DNA from: Paraprevotella clara YIT 11840
Lineage (GTDB): Bacteria > Bacteroidota > Bacteroidia > Bacteroidales > Bacteroidaceae
DNA length: 64,000 bases
Reading direction: 5' to 3'
NCBI RefSeq assembly: GCF_000233955.1
Contig: NZ_JH376581.1
Location: 91,404-155,403 of the forward strand
Position 1 is the stretch's first letter. The number at the start of each line of letters is the position of its first letter. The translations under genes and the position numbers were made by a program. The notes below the pieces were generated by a model. That model was not told the origin of the DNA, ran no database searches, and saw only the letters and a list, made by a program, of their open reading frames with translations. Below are positions 52,615 through 61,967 of this stretch, one piece after another.

Positions 52615-54372
52615 ATGGTATTAGAAAACATCAACTCTCCGGAAGATGTGAAAAAATTGTCTCTGGAAGAACTCAACCTGCTGAGCGGAGAAATGCGCGA
52701 AGCATTGTTGCACCGCCTGAGCAACCACGGCGGCCATTTCGGTCCGAACTTCGGCATGGTGGAAGCCACCATCGCCCTGCATTACGTGTTCAACTCGCCG
52801 GAAGACAAGATTGTCTTCGACGTGTCCCACCAAAGCTATCCCCACAAGATGCTGACCGGACGGAAAGAGGCTTATCTCGATCCGGAAAAATACGACGACG
52901 TGTCGGGCTACTCCGAGCCGTCGGAAAGCGCACACGACCATTTCGTCATCGGCCATACCTCCACCTCGGTCAGCCTGGCCGGAGGACTGGCCAAAGGCCG
53001 TGACCTGAAAGGCGAAAAAGGCAATGTCATTGCTGTCATCGGAGACGGTTCGCTGAGCGGCGGAGAAGCTTTCGAGGGATTGGACTACGCAGGAGAATTG
53101 GACACGAACTTCATCATCGTGGTCAACGACAACCAGATGTCCATCGCCGAAAACCACGGAGGCCTGTACCGCAACCTGCAGGAGCTGCGTGAAAGCCAAG
53201 GCACATGCCCTTGCAACTTCTTCAAGGCCATGGGACTGGATTACCTGTACGTAGACCAAGGCAACGACATCGGAAGCCTCATCTCGGCATTCCAAAAGGT
53301 GAAAGACATCGACCACCCCGTCGTGGTACACATCAACACCCTGAAAGGCAAGGGATACCGCCCGGCCGAAGAACACAAGGAGCCATGGCACTACTGCGCT
53401 CCGTTCGACATCGCGACCGGCGAACCCAAACACAAGTCCGACGACGGAGAAGACTACGGCACGCTAACTGCCGACTACCTGTTGGCGAAGATGAAAGAAG
53501 ACCGCCGCGTGGTAGGCATCACGGCAGGAACACCCACCATCATGGGATTCACCGAAGACAGACGGTTGGCAGCCGGACGGCAGTTCGTGGACGTGGGTAT
53601 CGCCGAGGAACACGCCGTCGCTTTGGCTTCCGGCATCGCCAAGGCAGGAGGAAAACCGGTATTCGGCGTATGCAGCTCGTTCATCCAACGGGCTTACGAC
53701 CAACTTTCGCAAGACCTCTGCATCAACAACAACCCGGCCACGCTGCTCGTCTTTTGGGGTTCGCTCTCGACCATGAACGACGTGACGCACCTCTGTTTCT
53801 TCGACATCCCTCTCATCAGTAACATTCCCAACATGGTCTATCTTGCCCCGACCTGCAAGGAAGAATACTTCGCCATGCTGGAATGGAGCCTGCGGCAAGA
53901 CAGCCACCCCGTAGCCATCCGCGTACCGGCACTCGGACTGACGCATGCCGACCGGGAAATAGCCACGGATTACAGCGAATTGAACCGCTATGAAATGGTA
54001 AAGAAGGGAACAAAAGTAGCCCTGCTCGCTTTGGGTTCCTTCTTCCCGTTAGGCGAATCCGTCGCACATATCCTGAAGGAAAAAGTCGGTATAGAAGCCA
54101 CTCTCGTCAACCCGCGTTATATCACCGGAACGGACGACACCTTATTAGACACACTGAAAACCGACCACGCCCTCGTGGCCACGTTAGAAGACGGCATACA
54201 GGACGGCGGATTCGGTGAGAAAATCGCCCGCTACTACGGCACAAGCCCCATGAAAGTACTCAACTTCGGTGCCCGCAAAGAGTTCGTAGACCGCTTCGAC
54301 GTGGCGGCATTCCTCCGCGACAACCACCTGACGGCGGAACAGATTACCGAAGACATTCTCGCGCAGCTATAA
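52615..54372 (+). CDS. 1-deoxy-D-xylulose-5-phosphate synthase-like transketolase
   Basis: 585 aa, clearly shorter than the usual ~620-640 aa DXS. The thiamine diphosphate domain shows VFDVSHQSYPHKMLTGRKEA, IGHTSTSVSLAGGLAKGRD, VIGDGSLSGGEAFEGL and NDNQMSIAEN; HINTLKGKGYRPAEEHKEPW follows. The pyrimidine domain (VDVGIAEEHAVALASGIAKA) and the C-terminal transketolase domain are present. The substrate loop differs from DXS (GDGSLSGGEAFEGLDYAG against GDGAxTxGxAxEAMNxAG), so it may be a paralogue with another acceptor, alongside a canonical dxs elsewhere. It has its own promoter and terminator. Confidence 0.85.
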   Translation: MVLENINSPEDVKKLSLEELNLLSGEMREALLHRLSNHGGHFGPNFGMVEATIALHYVFNSPEDKIVFDVSHQSYPHKMLTGRKEAYLDPEKYDDVSGYSEPSESAHDHFVIGHTSTSVSLAGGLAKGRDLKGEKGNVIAVIGDGSLSGGEAFEGLDYAGELDTNFIIVVNDNQMSIAENHGGLYRNLQELRESQGTCPCNFFKAMGLDYLYVDQGNDIGSLISAFQKVKDIDHPVVVHINTLKGKGYRPAEEHKEPWHYCAPFDIATGEPKHKSDDGEDYGTLTADYLLAKMKEDRRVVGITAGTPTIMGFTEDRRLAAGRQFVDVGIAEEHAVALASGIAKAGGKPVFGVCSSFIQRAYDQLSQDLCINNNPATLLVFWGSLSTMNDVTHLCFFDIPLISNIPNMVYLAPTCKEEYFAMLEWSLRQDSHPVAIRVPALGLTHADREIATDYSELNRYEMVKKGTKVALLALGSFFPLGESVAHILKEKVGIEATLVNPRYITGTDDTLLDTLKTDHALVATLEDGIQDGGFGEKIARYYGTSPMKVLNFGARKEFVDRFDVAAFLRDNHLTAEQITEDILAQL

Positions 54373-54440
54373 ACTCCATACGGTAAAACGGAACATCAAC
54401 TGCGCGTATGCCCCGTTTACCATACCGAAAACCTGCTACT

Positions 54441-54468
54441 CCGCCCCGTGAACCTCCTCACGGGGCGG
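54441..54468 (+). terminator. Terminator of the DXS-like gene
   Basis: CCGCCCCGTGA (54441-54451) pairs perfectly with TCACGGGGCGG (54458-54468) around a 6-nt loop; the downstream stretch ATGACATTTTGTCATTT forms a second small hairpin. Confidence 0.65.
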
Positions 54469-54794
54469 ATGACATTTTGTCATTTCCATCCGAAATGCGG
54501 CGCGTATTCCGGGGAAAATCCGCCGTGGAAGATTTCAAGCGATTCTCGCGCCGTCAGGGAAACCCGGAAAGAAAGCCGTTTCCCCGTTCGGCTGCCATTT
54601 CGTTTCCCGCCTCCCCGCACCATGCGGAAGAAACTCCCGGGCGCGTCATCCTTGCAAACATTTTCCTTTCTTTCTGTTATTCCATTCAGGTACGTCTTTT
54701 CTCTACAAATAGAGATTTACAAGGTATTTAAAGCCTTTCTATCCGCCGCCGGACGGGCATTTCCGGCACCAAATATCGACAACTCCCCACCGCC

Positions 54795-54850
54795 CTGCGC
54801 CAAACGATAAATCTCTTTCAGCCAAACGATTTTCAGTTCGGCTGAGATTA
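54795..54850. repeat. Solo core related to the palindromic interspersed repeat
   Basis: This ~55-bp stretch holds TGCGCCAAACGATAAATCTC, CAGCCAAACGATTTTCAG and TTCGGCTGAGATT, matching on one strand or the other the central units of the repeat copies at 4971, 21880 and 63550. AATCTC/GAGATT and CAGCC/GGCTG can fold as a hairpin. The TTTCATCTTTCAG-type ends are missing. The remaining non-coding sequence in 54469-55014 shows nothing I can assign. Confidence 0.5.
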
Positions 54851-55014
54851 AAAACCGGAAATGCGCAATAGAAGCAGAAGAATGGAGATTGTGTGAAAAA
54901 CAGACCGTTCCATGAGCCGACAAAACTTCCGGAAGCCATAAAACGACAAGGATAAAATTGACAAAAAGCAAGCAAAAACCCCGTTGATTCGCCCCATGAT
55001 TAAGGCATAATCCG

Positions 55015-55022
55015 TATCTTTG
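55015..55022 (+). promoter_or_regulatory. Promoter -7 box for the VanX-like gene
   Basis: TATCTTTG, 27 bp before the ATG at 55049. Confidence 0.45.
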
Positions 55023-55048
55023 CGGTACAAAATGACAACCCCATAAAT

Positions 55049-55723
55049 ATGACGTTCACTCCATATATCCTTTTAGCATGCTTTTTAGCCGGAAGTACCG
55101 CCTGTGCTCAAACTCCGGGACGGACGGCGCAAGCCATGGAACGGTCGGGCTTCGTGGATGTCCGCAGCATGGACAGCACGATACGCGTGAGCCTGATGTA
55201 CGCACGGGCGGACAACTTCACGGGACGGGTGCTTTACACCGACCTGCATGAAGCTTACCTGCACCCGAAAGCCGCACGCGCTCTGGCCAAGGCCCAAAAA
55301 ATCCTGAAAGCCTCCCACCCTGAACTGAGCCTGAAAGTGTACGATGCAGCCCGCCCGATGCACATCCAGCAAAAAATGTGGAACGTAGTGGCCGGAACAC
55401 CGAAGAATATCTACGTGAGCAATCCCAAAAACGGCGGGGGATTGCATAATTACGGTATGGCCGTGGACCTCACGCTCTGCGACGCGAAAGGCGACACGCT
55501 GCCCATGGGCACGAAAATAGATTATTTAGGGAAGTTGGCCCATATCGACAACGAGGCGGAAATGGTAAAGCTGGGCAAACTCACGCCGGAAGCCCGGCGC
55601 AACCGCGAACTGCTGCGCCAGGTCATGCGCCAAGCCGGGTTCAAAGCCCTGCGCACGGAATGGTGGCATTTCAATTTCATCACGCGCGCCGAAGCCAAAG
55701 CGCATTATAAACCCATCCCGTAA
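55049..55723 (+). CDS. VanX/DdpX-like D-alanyl-D-alanine dipeptidase (M15D)
   Basis: 224 aa. A signal peptide (YILLACFLAGSTACAQ) ends in a region that could be a weak lipobox. The M15D zinc site is NYGMAVDLTLCD preceded by GLH (SxHxxGxAxD form), and EWWHFNF holds the catalytic Glu and last His. VYDAARPMHIQQKMW is the conserved R-containing segment. It hydrolyses D-Ala-D-Ala in the periplasm, which here is more probably murein turnover than vancomycin resistance, as no vanH/vanA genes are present. Starts 6 bp before the methyltransferase gene ends the pair. Confidence 0.92.
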   Translation: MTFTPYILLACFLAGSTACAQTPGRTAQAMERSGFVDVRSMDSTIRVSLMYARADNFTGRVLYTDLHEAYLHPKAARALAKAQKILKASHPELSLKVYDAARPMHIQQKMWNVVAGTPKNIYVSNPKNGGGLHNYGMAVDLTLCDAKGDTLPMGTKIDYLGKLAHIDNEAEMVKLGKLTPEARRNRELLRQVMRQAGFKALRTEWWHFNFITRAEAKAHYKPIP

Positions 55724-55728
55724 AACAC

Positions 55729-56937
55729 ATGCTGGACGAAAAGACACAAGACTTCATCCGGACACATCGGGAGGAGGACGTACGCCGACTGGCCCTGAAA
55801 CCGGCCTCGGAGAACGTAGACCTGCGCATGGCCTTGCAACAAATCGAGGGTTGGCAGACGGCAAGGCGCAAACTCCCCTCATGGGCGGAACGAGACGGGA
55901 TACTGTATCCGCCCCGTCTCCCGATGGAACAATGTTCTTCGGAACAGACGGCAAGGTACAAACAAGCCCTCGTAAAACGCTTGTTGGACAACAACGGCAC
56001 GGAGGCTCCCCATACCCTGATGGACCTGACCGGAGGTTTCGGCATCGATTTCAGTTTTCTGGCTCCACTGTTCGACCGGGCTGTCTACATGGAACGCCAA
56101 CCGGAATTGTGCCGTATCGCAGCACATAACTTCAAAACGTTGGGACTGGCACAAGCGGAAATCCGGGAAACCGACTCTTCCCTTTCGCCGGACGAATGGC
56201 CCGACGCCGCCTGTTGCTTCGTCGACCCCGCACGACGCGACACCGCCGGGCGCAAGACGGTGGCCATAGAAGACTGCGAGCCGAATTTATCCATCCTCCA
56301 AGAAGCCATCCGCCGCAAGGCGGCTTTCAGCCTCATCAAGCTCTCCCCCATGCTGGACATCCGGACGGCCCTGCGCACCTTGGCACACGTGGCCGAAGTC
56401 CACGCTGTCAGCGTACAAGGGGAATGCAAGGAACTGCTGTTGGTCGTGACACGGCAAAAGCCGGAAAAGACAGCGTGCCATTGCGTCAACCTCGGCACGG
56501 AAGACCCCACCTTCACGTTCACCTTGACTGAAGAGGAGGAGGCCGCATGCACTTATTCGGACACGCCGGGCCGATTTCTCTACGAGCCGAATGCTTCCGT
56601 GATGAAGTGCGGCGGATTCCGCAGCCTGGCCACACGTTACGGCCTGCGGAAACTGCATCCCAATTCCCATTTGTATACCTCAGACCATTCCTGCAGGGAT
56701 TTTCCCGGGCGGACGTTTGCCATAGAGGATTGCTGCGGGTTCGGCAAAAAGGAACTGAAAAGACTTTTAAACGGCCTCGGACAAGCCAATCTGACCGTCC
56801 GTAACTTTCCGGACACCGTAGCCGGGCTCCGCAAACGCCTCAAACTGAGAGAAGGAGGCAACGCTTACCTCTTCGCCACGACGTTGGCCGACGGACGGCA
56901 TGTGCTGCTCCGGTGCCGGAAAGCGGAACCCCAATAA
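55729..56937 (+). CDS. Class I SAM-dependent methyltransferase with THUMP-like C-terminus
   Basis: 402 aa. The Rossmann methyltransferase motif I is LMDLTGGFGIDFSFLA; motif II-type acidic YMERQPELC follows; motif IV region is CCFVDPARRD, an (N/D)PxR variant. The C-terminal ~110 residues (YEPNASVMKCGGFRSLATRY, HPNSHLYTSD) match the THUMP-like domain of Bacteroidetes methyltransferases. An RNA substrate is likely but not shown. It starts 5 bp after the dipeptidase stop, so the two are co-transcribed. Confidence 0.88.
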   Translation: MLDEKTQDFIRTHREEDVRRLALKPASENVDLRMALQQIEGWQTARRKLPSWAERDGILYPPRLPMEQCSSEQTARYKQALVKRLLDNNGTEAPHTLMDLTGGFGIDFSFLAPLFDRAVYMERQPELCRIAAHNFKTLGLAQAEIRETDSSLSPDEWPDAACCFVDPARRDTAGRKTVAIEDCEPNLSILQEAIRRKAAFSLIKLSPMLDIRTALRTLAHVAEVHAVSVQGECKELLLVVTRQKPEKTACHCVNLGTEDPTFTFTLTEEEEAACTYSDTPGRFLYEPNASVMKCGGFRSLATRYGLRKLHPNSHLYTSDHSCRDFPGRTFAIEDCCGFGKKELKRLLNGLGQANLTVRNFPDTVAGLRKRLKLREGGNAYLFATTLADGRHVLLRCRKAEPQ

Positions 56938-56961
56938 AAAAGGCCGGCTTCACAGCCGACC
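56935..56961 (-). terminator. Terminator of the OmpA-family gene
   Basis: On the minus strand GGTCGGCT, GTGA loop, AGCCGGCC is followed by TTTTTTATT: a clear intrinsic terminator 27 bp past the OmpA stop. It overlaps the end of the convergent methyltransferase gene. Confidence 0.8.
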
Positions 56962-56987
56962 CCTTCCTCATGAAAAAAATTACTCTG

Positions 56988-58142
56988 TTACTTTACCCTG
57001 TAACGGGTCTCTTCCAATCTGTATTTCTTCGTCTTCACTTGTTCCTTCTTCACACCCTCACCCGTGACTTTTACGATAGCTACACGGTTCTTGTCGTTCT
57101 CGGCAAACGGTTGCACGGTGTCGCCCTTATATTCGGAAGTAATGACAGATCGGCTCACACCGGCCTTCACCAATGCCGCAACGACTTTCTCCGCCCGTTC
57201 CTTGGAATATTGCATATTCAACTCCGGTGTTCCCGTGGCTTTATCTGCATAAGCGGTTACCTGCACGCTGCAATTCTTATGCGCCTTGACGAAATCGGCT
57301 ATCTTCTGAATCTTTGAAGCCGGATCCGGTTCGCTCAAACGGATTTTATAGTAAATATTGTCCTCATAAATGACTTTTTCGGGCACGTCCCTATACGTGA
57401 TGTCGTCATACCAAACGGTATCCGTACGCGTAGCCCATTCCTCTGCCACCGGAACCGGCTCTTCCGCCATCTTCTCGGTCTTCTTCTGCCCGAACTTGAA
57501 AATCAGACCTAAAGAAGCTGTGGCAGCCCAGTCATTTCGGTCGGTCGTTTTAGAATTGATACGGTCGGCTCTGTTATTAGCGGCCAATTCCAGATTCAGT
57601 CCGAAATGTTTGGCGATATTGAAATCGAGCTGCATTCCCAACCGCACATTATGCGAAAGCCTACGGTCCTGCCATGCCATCGGATAGTTTTCGGCTGCTT
57701 TGGCAGCCAACGCGTGGAAATCGTCATTGTCCCATGCGCCTGCCAACCCTACACCTCCAAGAAGAATAAGATTAAAGACACGATCTTTATCGCTACGGAA
57801 CATGTTGGTCACGTTCAACAGCAAGTCCGCACTACCCGTCACCGTATTGAAATCGTAAGTTTCATTCAAAGACTTGATGCCGCCTTTGTTTTCATAACCG
57901 CTCACATGCAAACGTGCCCCGATGACCGGATTGAAATAAGCACCGAACGAAACGCCGTAACTCGGTGTGATCAACTTGCTGAAATCATAATGAGTAAAAG
58001 ACACTTGCGCGCCCCCGTTCAACCCGAAGAACATGTGCGGATACGGACGATAATCTTTCTCACTGTTTCCTTCTCCGGCATAAGCCACTCCCGTGCCTAT
58101 GGCCATAGCCATAACCGCGAGCATACATCTTATCTTTCTCAT
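56988..58142 (-). CDS. OmpA-family outer-membrane protein
   Basis: 384 aa with a signal peptide (CMLAVMAMAIGTGVAYA). Residues ~35-220 form an eight-stranded-type outer-membrane barrel (GLNGGAQVSFTHYDF, GVSFGAYFNPVIGARLHVSG). The C-terminal ~110 residues are an OmpA/MotB peptidoglycan-binding domain (KIQKIADFVKAHKNCSVQV, GYADK-like TAYADKATG, NMQYSKERAEKVVAAL, NRVAIVKV). It links outer membrane and cell wall. Confidence 0.93.
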   Translation of the reverse strand: MRKIRCMLAVMAMAIGTGVAYAGEGNSEKDYRPYPHMFFGLNGGAQVSFTHYDFSKLITPSYGVSFGAYFNPVIGARLHVSGYENKGGIKSLNETYDFNTVTGSADLLLNVTNMFRSDKDRVFNLILLGGVGLAGAWDNDDFHALAAKAAENYPMAWQDRRLSHNVRLGMQLDFNIAKHFGLNLELAANNRADRINSKTTDRNDWAATASLGLIFKFGQKKTEKMAEEPVPVAEEWATRTDTVWYDDITYRDVPEKVIYEDNIYYKIRLSEPDPASKIQKIADFVKAHKNCSVQVTAYADKATGTPELNMQYSKERAEKVVAALVKAGVSRSVITSEYKGDTVQPFAENDKNRVAIVKVTGEGVKKEQVKTKKYRLEETRYRVK

Positions 58143-58292
58143 CAGTCTATATTTTTATGATTCAACTTGGATTAAGTTCACAAATATAAGATAAATACGA
58201 GAAGCTAACAATCTTTTTTAACTTTTTCTTAAAAAAAAGGGAGGATAAGCGAAAAGCGGAGCATTTTACTCAACTGTTAATAAAAAAAAGGC

Positions 58293-58300
58293 TATATTTG
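58293..58300 (+). promoter_or_regulatory. Promoter -7 box for the GNAT-like gene group
   Basis: TATATTTG, 48 bp before the ATG at 58348; the next genes (parE, coaD, protease) follow with gaps of 9, 10 and 22 bp and may share it. Confidence 0.45.
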
Positions 58301-58347
58301 CACGTTTGTGCATCGCCGCAATTTATTGACCATTTTACATATATGAC

Positions 58348-59499
58348 ATGTCTGCTGTAACCATTAAAAAAATATCGACTCGCCGTGAGTTGAAAGCGTT
58401 CATACGCTTCAACTACGAACTGTACAAGGACTGTCCGTACGCCGTGCCCGACTTTTTGGAAGACACGCTCGACACGTTCAACCCGCAGAAAAACGCAGCC
58501 TTCGATTTCTGCGACGTGGATTATTTCCTGGCTCTGCGCGAAGGAAAAATCGTGGGGCGCGTGGCTGCCATCATCAACCATAAGGCCAATCAGACATGGG
58601 GGACGAACAACGCCCGTTTCGGTTGGATCGACTTCACGGACGACCCGGAAGTGAGCCGCGCCCTGATGGACACGGTGGAAGCCTGGGGACGTGCCCACGG
58701 ATGCGACAAGCTGGTAGGGCCTTTAGGGTTTACGGACATGGATCCGGAAGGCATGCTCACCGGCGGCTATGACCAGTTGAGCACGATGTCCACCACGTAT
58801 AACTACCCTTATTACCCGACACACATGGAACGTTTGGGGTATACGAAAGAAGTGGACTGGGTGGAACGCAAGATACGCGTACCCGACCGCGGTCATCAGG
58901 CACACATGGACAAATATTTCCGCGTGGCGGAAATGAGCGCCAAACGCTACAACCTTCACGTACGCAAATTCAAAAGCGCCCGCGAAATACGCAGGGGAGG
59001 ATGGGGACCCAAGATTTTCAACGTAGTCAACAAAGCATACGCCCCGCTGTACGGTTATTCCGAGATGAACGAGCGGCAAATTGCCCAATACGTCAACACT
59101 TACCTTCCGCTCGTAGACATGCGGCTGGTCACGGTCGTAGAAGATGCCGAAGGACGCATCATAGCCATGGGGGTGGGTATGCCTTCCCTCTCGCATGCTT
59201 TACAGAAAGCCAAGAGCCGCCTGTTCCCCTTCGGTTGGTACCATTTGGTCAAGGCGCTGTTCTTCAAGCATTCGGACATCATAGATTTGTTGCTCGTGGC
59301 CGTCCTTCCGGAATATCAGAACAAAGGGGTCAATGCCATGCTCTTCGCCGACCTCATCCCCATTTGCCAGCAGATGGGCTTTAAGTTCGGCGAAACGCAT
59401 CCGCAACTGGAGACCAACGAAAAAAGCCAGGGGCAATGGGCTTACTTAGACGCAGAGGTACATAAACACAGACGTTGCTATCAGAAGTCACTTAAATAG
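58348..59499 (+). CDS. GNAT-like acyltransferase family protein
   Basis: 383 aa, no signal peptide. An N-terminal region (RRELKAFIRFNYELYKDCPY, RVAAIINHKANQTW, FGWIDFTDDPEVSRALMDTV) and a C-terminal GNAT-like part (LLVAVLPEYQNKGVNAMLF, with the acetyl-CoA-binding QxxGxG/A-type loop) are seen. Proteins of this length and build are widespread in Bacteroidota but I know no proven substrate. It lies 9 bp before parE on the same strand. Confidence 0.8.
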   Translation: MSAVTIKKISTRRELKAFIRFNYELYKDCPYAVPDFLEDTLDTFNPQKNAAFDFCDVDYFLALREGKIVGRVAAIINHKANQTWGTNNARFGWIDFTDDPEVSRALMDTVEAWGRAHGCDKLVGPLGFTDMDPEGMLTGGYDQLSTMSTTYNYPYYPTHMERLGYTKEVDWVERKIRVPDRGHQAHMDKYFRVAEMSAKRYNLHVRKFKSAREIRRGGWGPKIFNVVNKAYAPLYGYSEMNERQIAQYVNTYLPLVDMRLVTVVEDAEGRIIAMGVGMPSLSHALQKAKSRLFPFGWYHLVKALFFKHSDIIDLLLVAVLPEYQNKGVNAMLFADLIPICQQMGFKFGETHPQLETNEKSQGQWAYLDAEVHKHRRCYQKSLK

Positions 59500-59508
59500 A
59501 AACACACT

Positions 59509-61476
59509 ATGGCAGAAGAAGAGAAACCAAACGAAGCACCGATACTTACCGAATATACCGAAGACCACATCCGCCACTTGTCGGACATGGAACATATCCG
59601 TACCCGTCCGGGCATGTACATCGGAAAGCTGGGCGACGGTTCTCATGCCGAAGACGGTATCTACGTGCTTTTGAAGGAAGTGATAGACAACAGCATCGAC
59701 GAGTTCAAAATGAACGCCGGCCGACGGATAGAAATCACCGTAGAGGACAACTTGCGGGTCAGCGTACGCGACTATGGCCGCGGTATTCCTTTGGGCAAAC
59801 TCATCGAAGCGGTGAGCATGCTCAACACGGGCGGCAAATACGACTCCAAGGCATTCAAGAAGAGCGTGGGACTGAACGGAGTGGGTGTAAAAGCGGTCAA
59901 CGCGCTCAGCTCGCACTTCGAAGTGCGAAGCCATCGCGACGGCGAAATGCGCCGGGCCACTTTCGAACGCGGAATCCTGACCGGCGAATCAACGGAACCG
60001 ACAGCCGACGAAAACGGAACTTTCATCTATTTCGAACCGGACAGTGCTTTGTTCAAGAACTATACGTTCCGTACCGAATTCATCGAAACGATGTTGCGCA
60101 ACTATACGTACCTGAACACGGGACTGACCATCATGTTCAACGGACGCCGCATCCATTCCCGCAACGGTCTGGTAGACCTGTTGAACGACAATATGACCAA
60201 CGACGGGCTCTATCCTATCATCCACCTGAAAGGGGAAGACATAGAAATAGCCTTTACCCACACGGGACAATACGGGGAGGAATATTATTCGTTCGTCAAC
60301 GGACAGCATACGACCCAAGGGGGCACGCACCAAAGTGCCTTCAAGAAACACATTGCCGAGACCATCAAAGATTTCTCGGGCAAGAACTTCGATTACGGCG
60401 ACATCCGTAACGGACTGGTGGCGGCCATCGCCATCAACATCGAAGAACCGCTCTTCGAAAGCCAGACGAAAATCAAATTAGGGTCGCTGACCACCATACC
60501 CGACGGCGGAATCAGCATAGACAAGTTCGTGGGCGACTTCGTCAAAGAACAGGTGGACAACTATCTGCACAAGAATACGGACATCGCCGACATTATCATA
60601 CAGAAAATCACCGAAAACGAAAAGGAACGCAAAGCCATCGCCGGCGTGACGAAACTGGCACGCGAACGGGCCAAAAAGGCTAATCTGCACAACCGCAAGC
60701 TACGCGACTGCCGCATCCACCTAAACGATGCCAAAGGCGACTTGAAGGAGGATAGCAGCATCTTCATCACCGAAGGCGACTCGGCCAGCGGCAGTATCAC
60801 CAAGAGCCGCGACGTGACGACCCAAGCGGTATTCAGTCTGCGCGGCAAGCCGTTGAACTGTTTCGGCCTCACGAAGAAGGTGGTGTACGAAAACGAGGAG
60901 TTCAACCTCCTGCAAGCCGCCCTGAACATCGAAGACGGACTGGACGGGCTACGCTATAACAAAGTCATCGTGGCTACCGATGCCGACGTGGACGGCATGC
61001 ACATCCGCCTGCTGATGATTACTTTCTTTCTCCAGTTCTTCCCCGAACTCATTAAGAAAGGACACGTATATATTCTCCAGACTCCCCTCTTCCGCGTACG
61101 CAACCGCAAAAACAAAATCGGCAAGCAAAAACTGAAGGAACTGGAAGAAGAAGCCAAGGCTGCCAAATCGGACTTCATCACCCGCTATTGCTATTCCGAC
61201 GAGGAGCGTGTGGCGGCCATCGAAGCCTTAGGTCCCGACCCGGAAATCACCCGTTTCAAAGGGCTTGGGGAAATCTCTCCCGACGAATTCAAACACTTCA
61301 TCGGTCCGGACATCCGTCTGGAACAAGTGTCGTTGCATAAGAGCGACCAAGTGAAAGAGCTATTGGAATATTACATGGGCAAGAATACCATGGAACGACA
61401 AAACTTCATTATCAACAATCTGGTCATTGAGGAAGACCGTGCGGAAGAAGACGAAACCGCAGAAACCGCTATATAA
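59509..61476 (+). CDS. parE: DNA topoisomerase IV subunit B (ParE/GyrB family)
   Basis: 655 aa. The GHKL ATPase shows [44 protein letters not shown] and [19 protein letters not shown]. The transducer follows and the TOPRIM part shows [37 protein letters not shown] and [16 protein letters not shown]. The length (no 170-aa insertion of some GyrB) and the neighbours favour ParE, but GyrB-like naming cannot be excluded. It makes the ATPase half of the decatenating enzyme. Its partner gene parC is not in the window. Confidence 0.92.
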   Translation: MAEEEKPNEAPILTEYTEDHIRHLSDMEHIRTRPGMYIGKLGDGSHAEDGIYVLLKEVIDNSIDEFKMNAGRRIEITVEDNLRVSVRDYGRGIPLGKLIEAVSMLNTGGKYDSKAFKKSVGLNGVGVKAVNALSSHFEVRSHRDGEMRRATFERGILTGESTEPTADENGTFIYFEPDSALFKNYTFRTEFIETMLRNYTYLNTGLTIMFNGRRIHSRNGLVDLLNDNMTNDGLYPIIHLKGEDIEIAFTHTGQYGEEYYSFVNGQHTTQGGTHQSAFKKHIAETIKDFSGKNFDYGDIRNGLVAAIAINIEEPLFESQTKIKLGSLTTIPDGGISIDKFVGDFVKEQVDNYLHKNTDIADIIIQKITENEKERKAIAGVTKLARERAKKANLHNRKLRDCRIHLNDAKGDLKEDSSIFITEGDSASGSITKSRDVTTQAVFSLRGKPLNCFGLTKKVVYENEEFNLLQAALNIEDGLDGLRYNKVIVATDADVDGMHIRLLMITFFLQFFPELIKKGHVYILQTPLFRVRNRKNKIGKQKLKELEEEAKAAKSDFITRYCYSDEERVAAIEALGPDPEITRFKGLGEISPDEFKHFIGPDIRLEQVSLHKSDQVKELLEYYMGKNTMERQNFIINNLVIEEDRAEEDETAETAI

Positions 61477-61486
61477 AGATTCATCA

Positions 61487-61945
61487 ATGGAAAAAATAGC
61501 CATATTCCCCGGTAGTTTCGATCCCTTTACCAAAGGACACGAATCTCTGCTACGACGGGGACTTACGCTCTTCGACCGCATCATTATCGGCGTGGGCATC
61601 AATGAATACAAGCGTATGGAACAAAGTACGGAAAAGCGCATTGCCGCCCTGCGCAAGCTTTTTGCCGGGGACGAACGTATCCAGGTGGAGGGTTACTCGG
61701 ACTTGACCGTAGATTTCGCAGCCCGCCATCACGCCCGCTTCATCCTGCGCGGCATACGCTCCATCAAGGATTATGAATATGAAATGAACATAGCCGACCT
61801 GAACCGACGGTTGACAGGCGTGGAGACTATAATCCTGTTCACAGAACCGGAATGGGCGTTCATCAGTTCCACGATGGTGAAAGAACTTATGCACTTCGGG
61901 AAGGACATCTCGCCTTATATCCCGGAAGGGCTGGAATACGAATAA
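61487..61945 (+). CDS. coaD: Phosphopantetheine adenylyltransferase
   Basis: 152 aa from ATG 61487; the frame opens earlier inside parE. AIFPGSFDPFTKGHESLLRRG contains the (T/H)xGH nucleotidyl-transfer motif, RGIRSIKDYEYEMNIADLNR is the substrate helix, and EWAFISSTMVKELM holds the ISSTxxR/K-type motif. It forms dephospho-CoA. It starts 10 bp after the parE stop. Confidence 0.96.
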   Translation: MEKIAIFPGSFDPFTKGHESLLRRGLTLFDRIIIGVGINEYKRMEQSTEKRIAALRKLFAGDERIQVEGYSDLTVDFAARHHARFILRGIRSIKDYEYEMNIADLNRRLTGVETIILFTEPEWAFISSTMVKELMHFGKDISPYIPEGLEYE

Positions 61946-61967
61946 ACAACAACTCAGCACAAACATC

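Noticed and set aside
55049..55723. Vancomycin resistance (vanX)
   Set aside because: No vanH, vanA/B or regulator nearby; M15D dipeptidases are common in Gram-negative Bacteroidales as wall-turnover enzymes.
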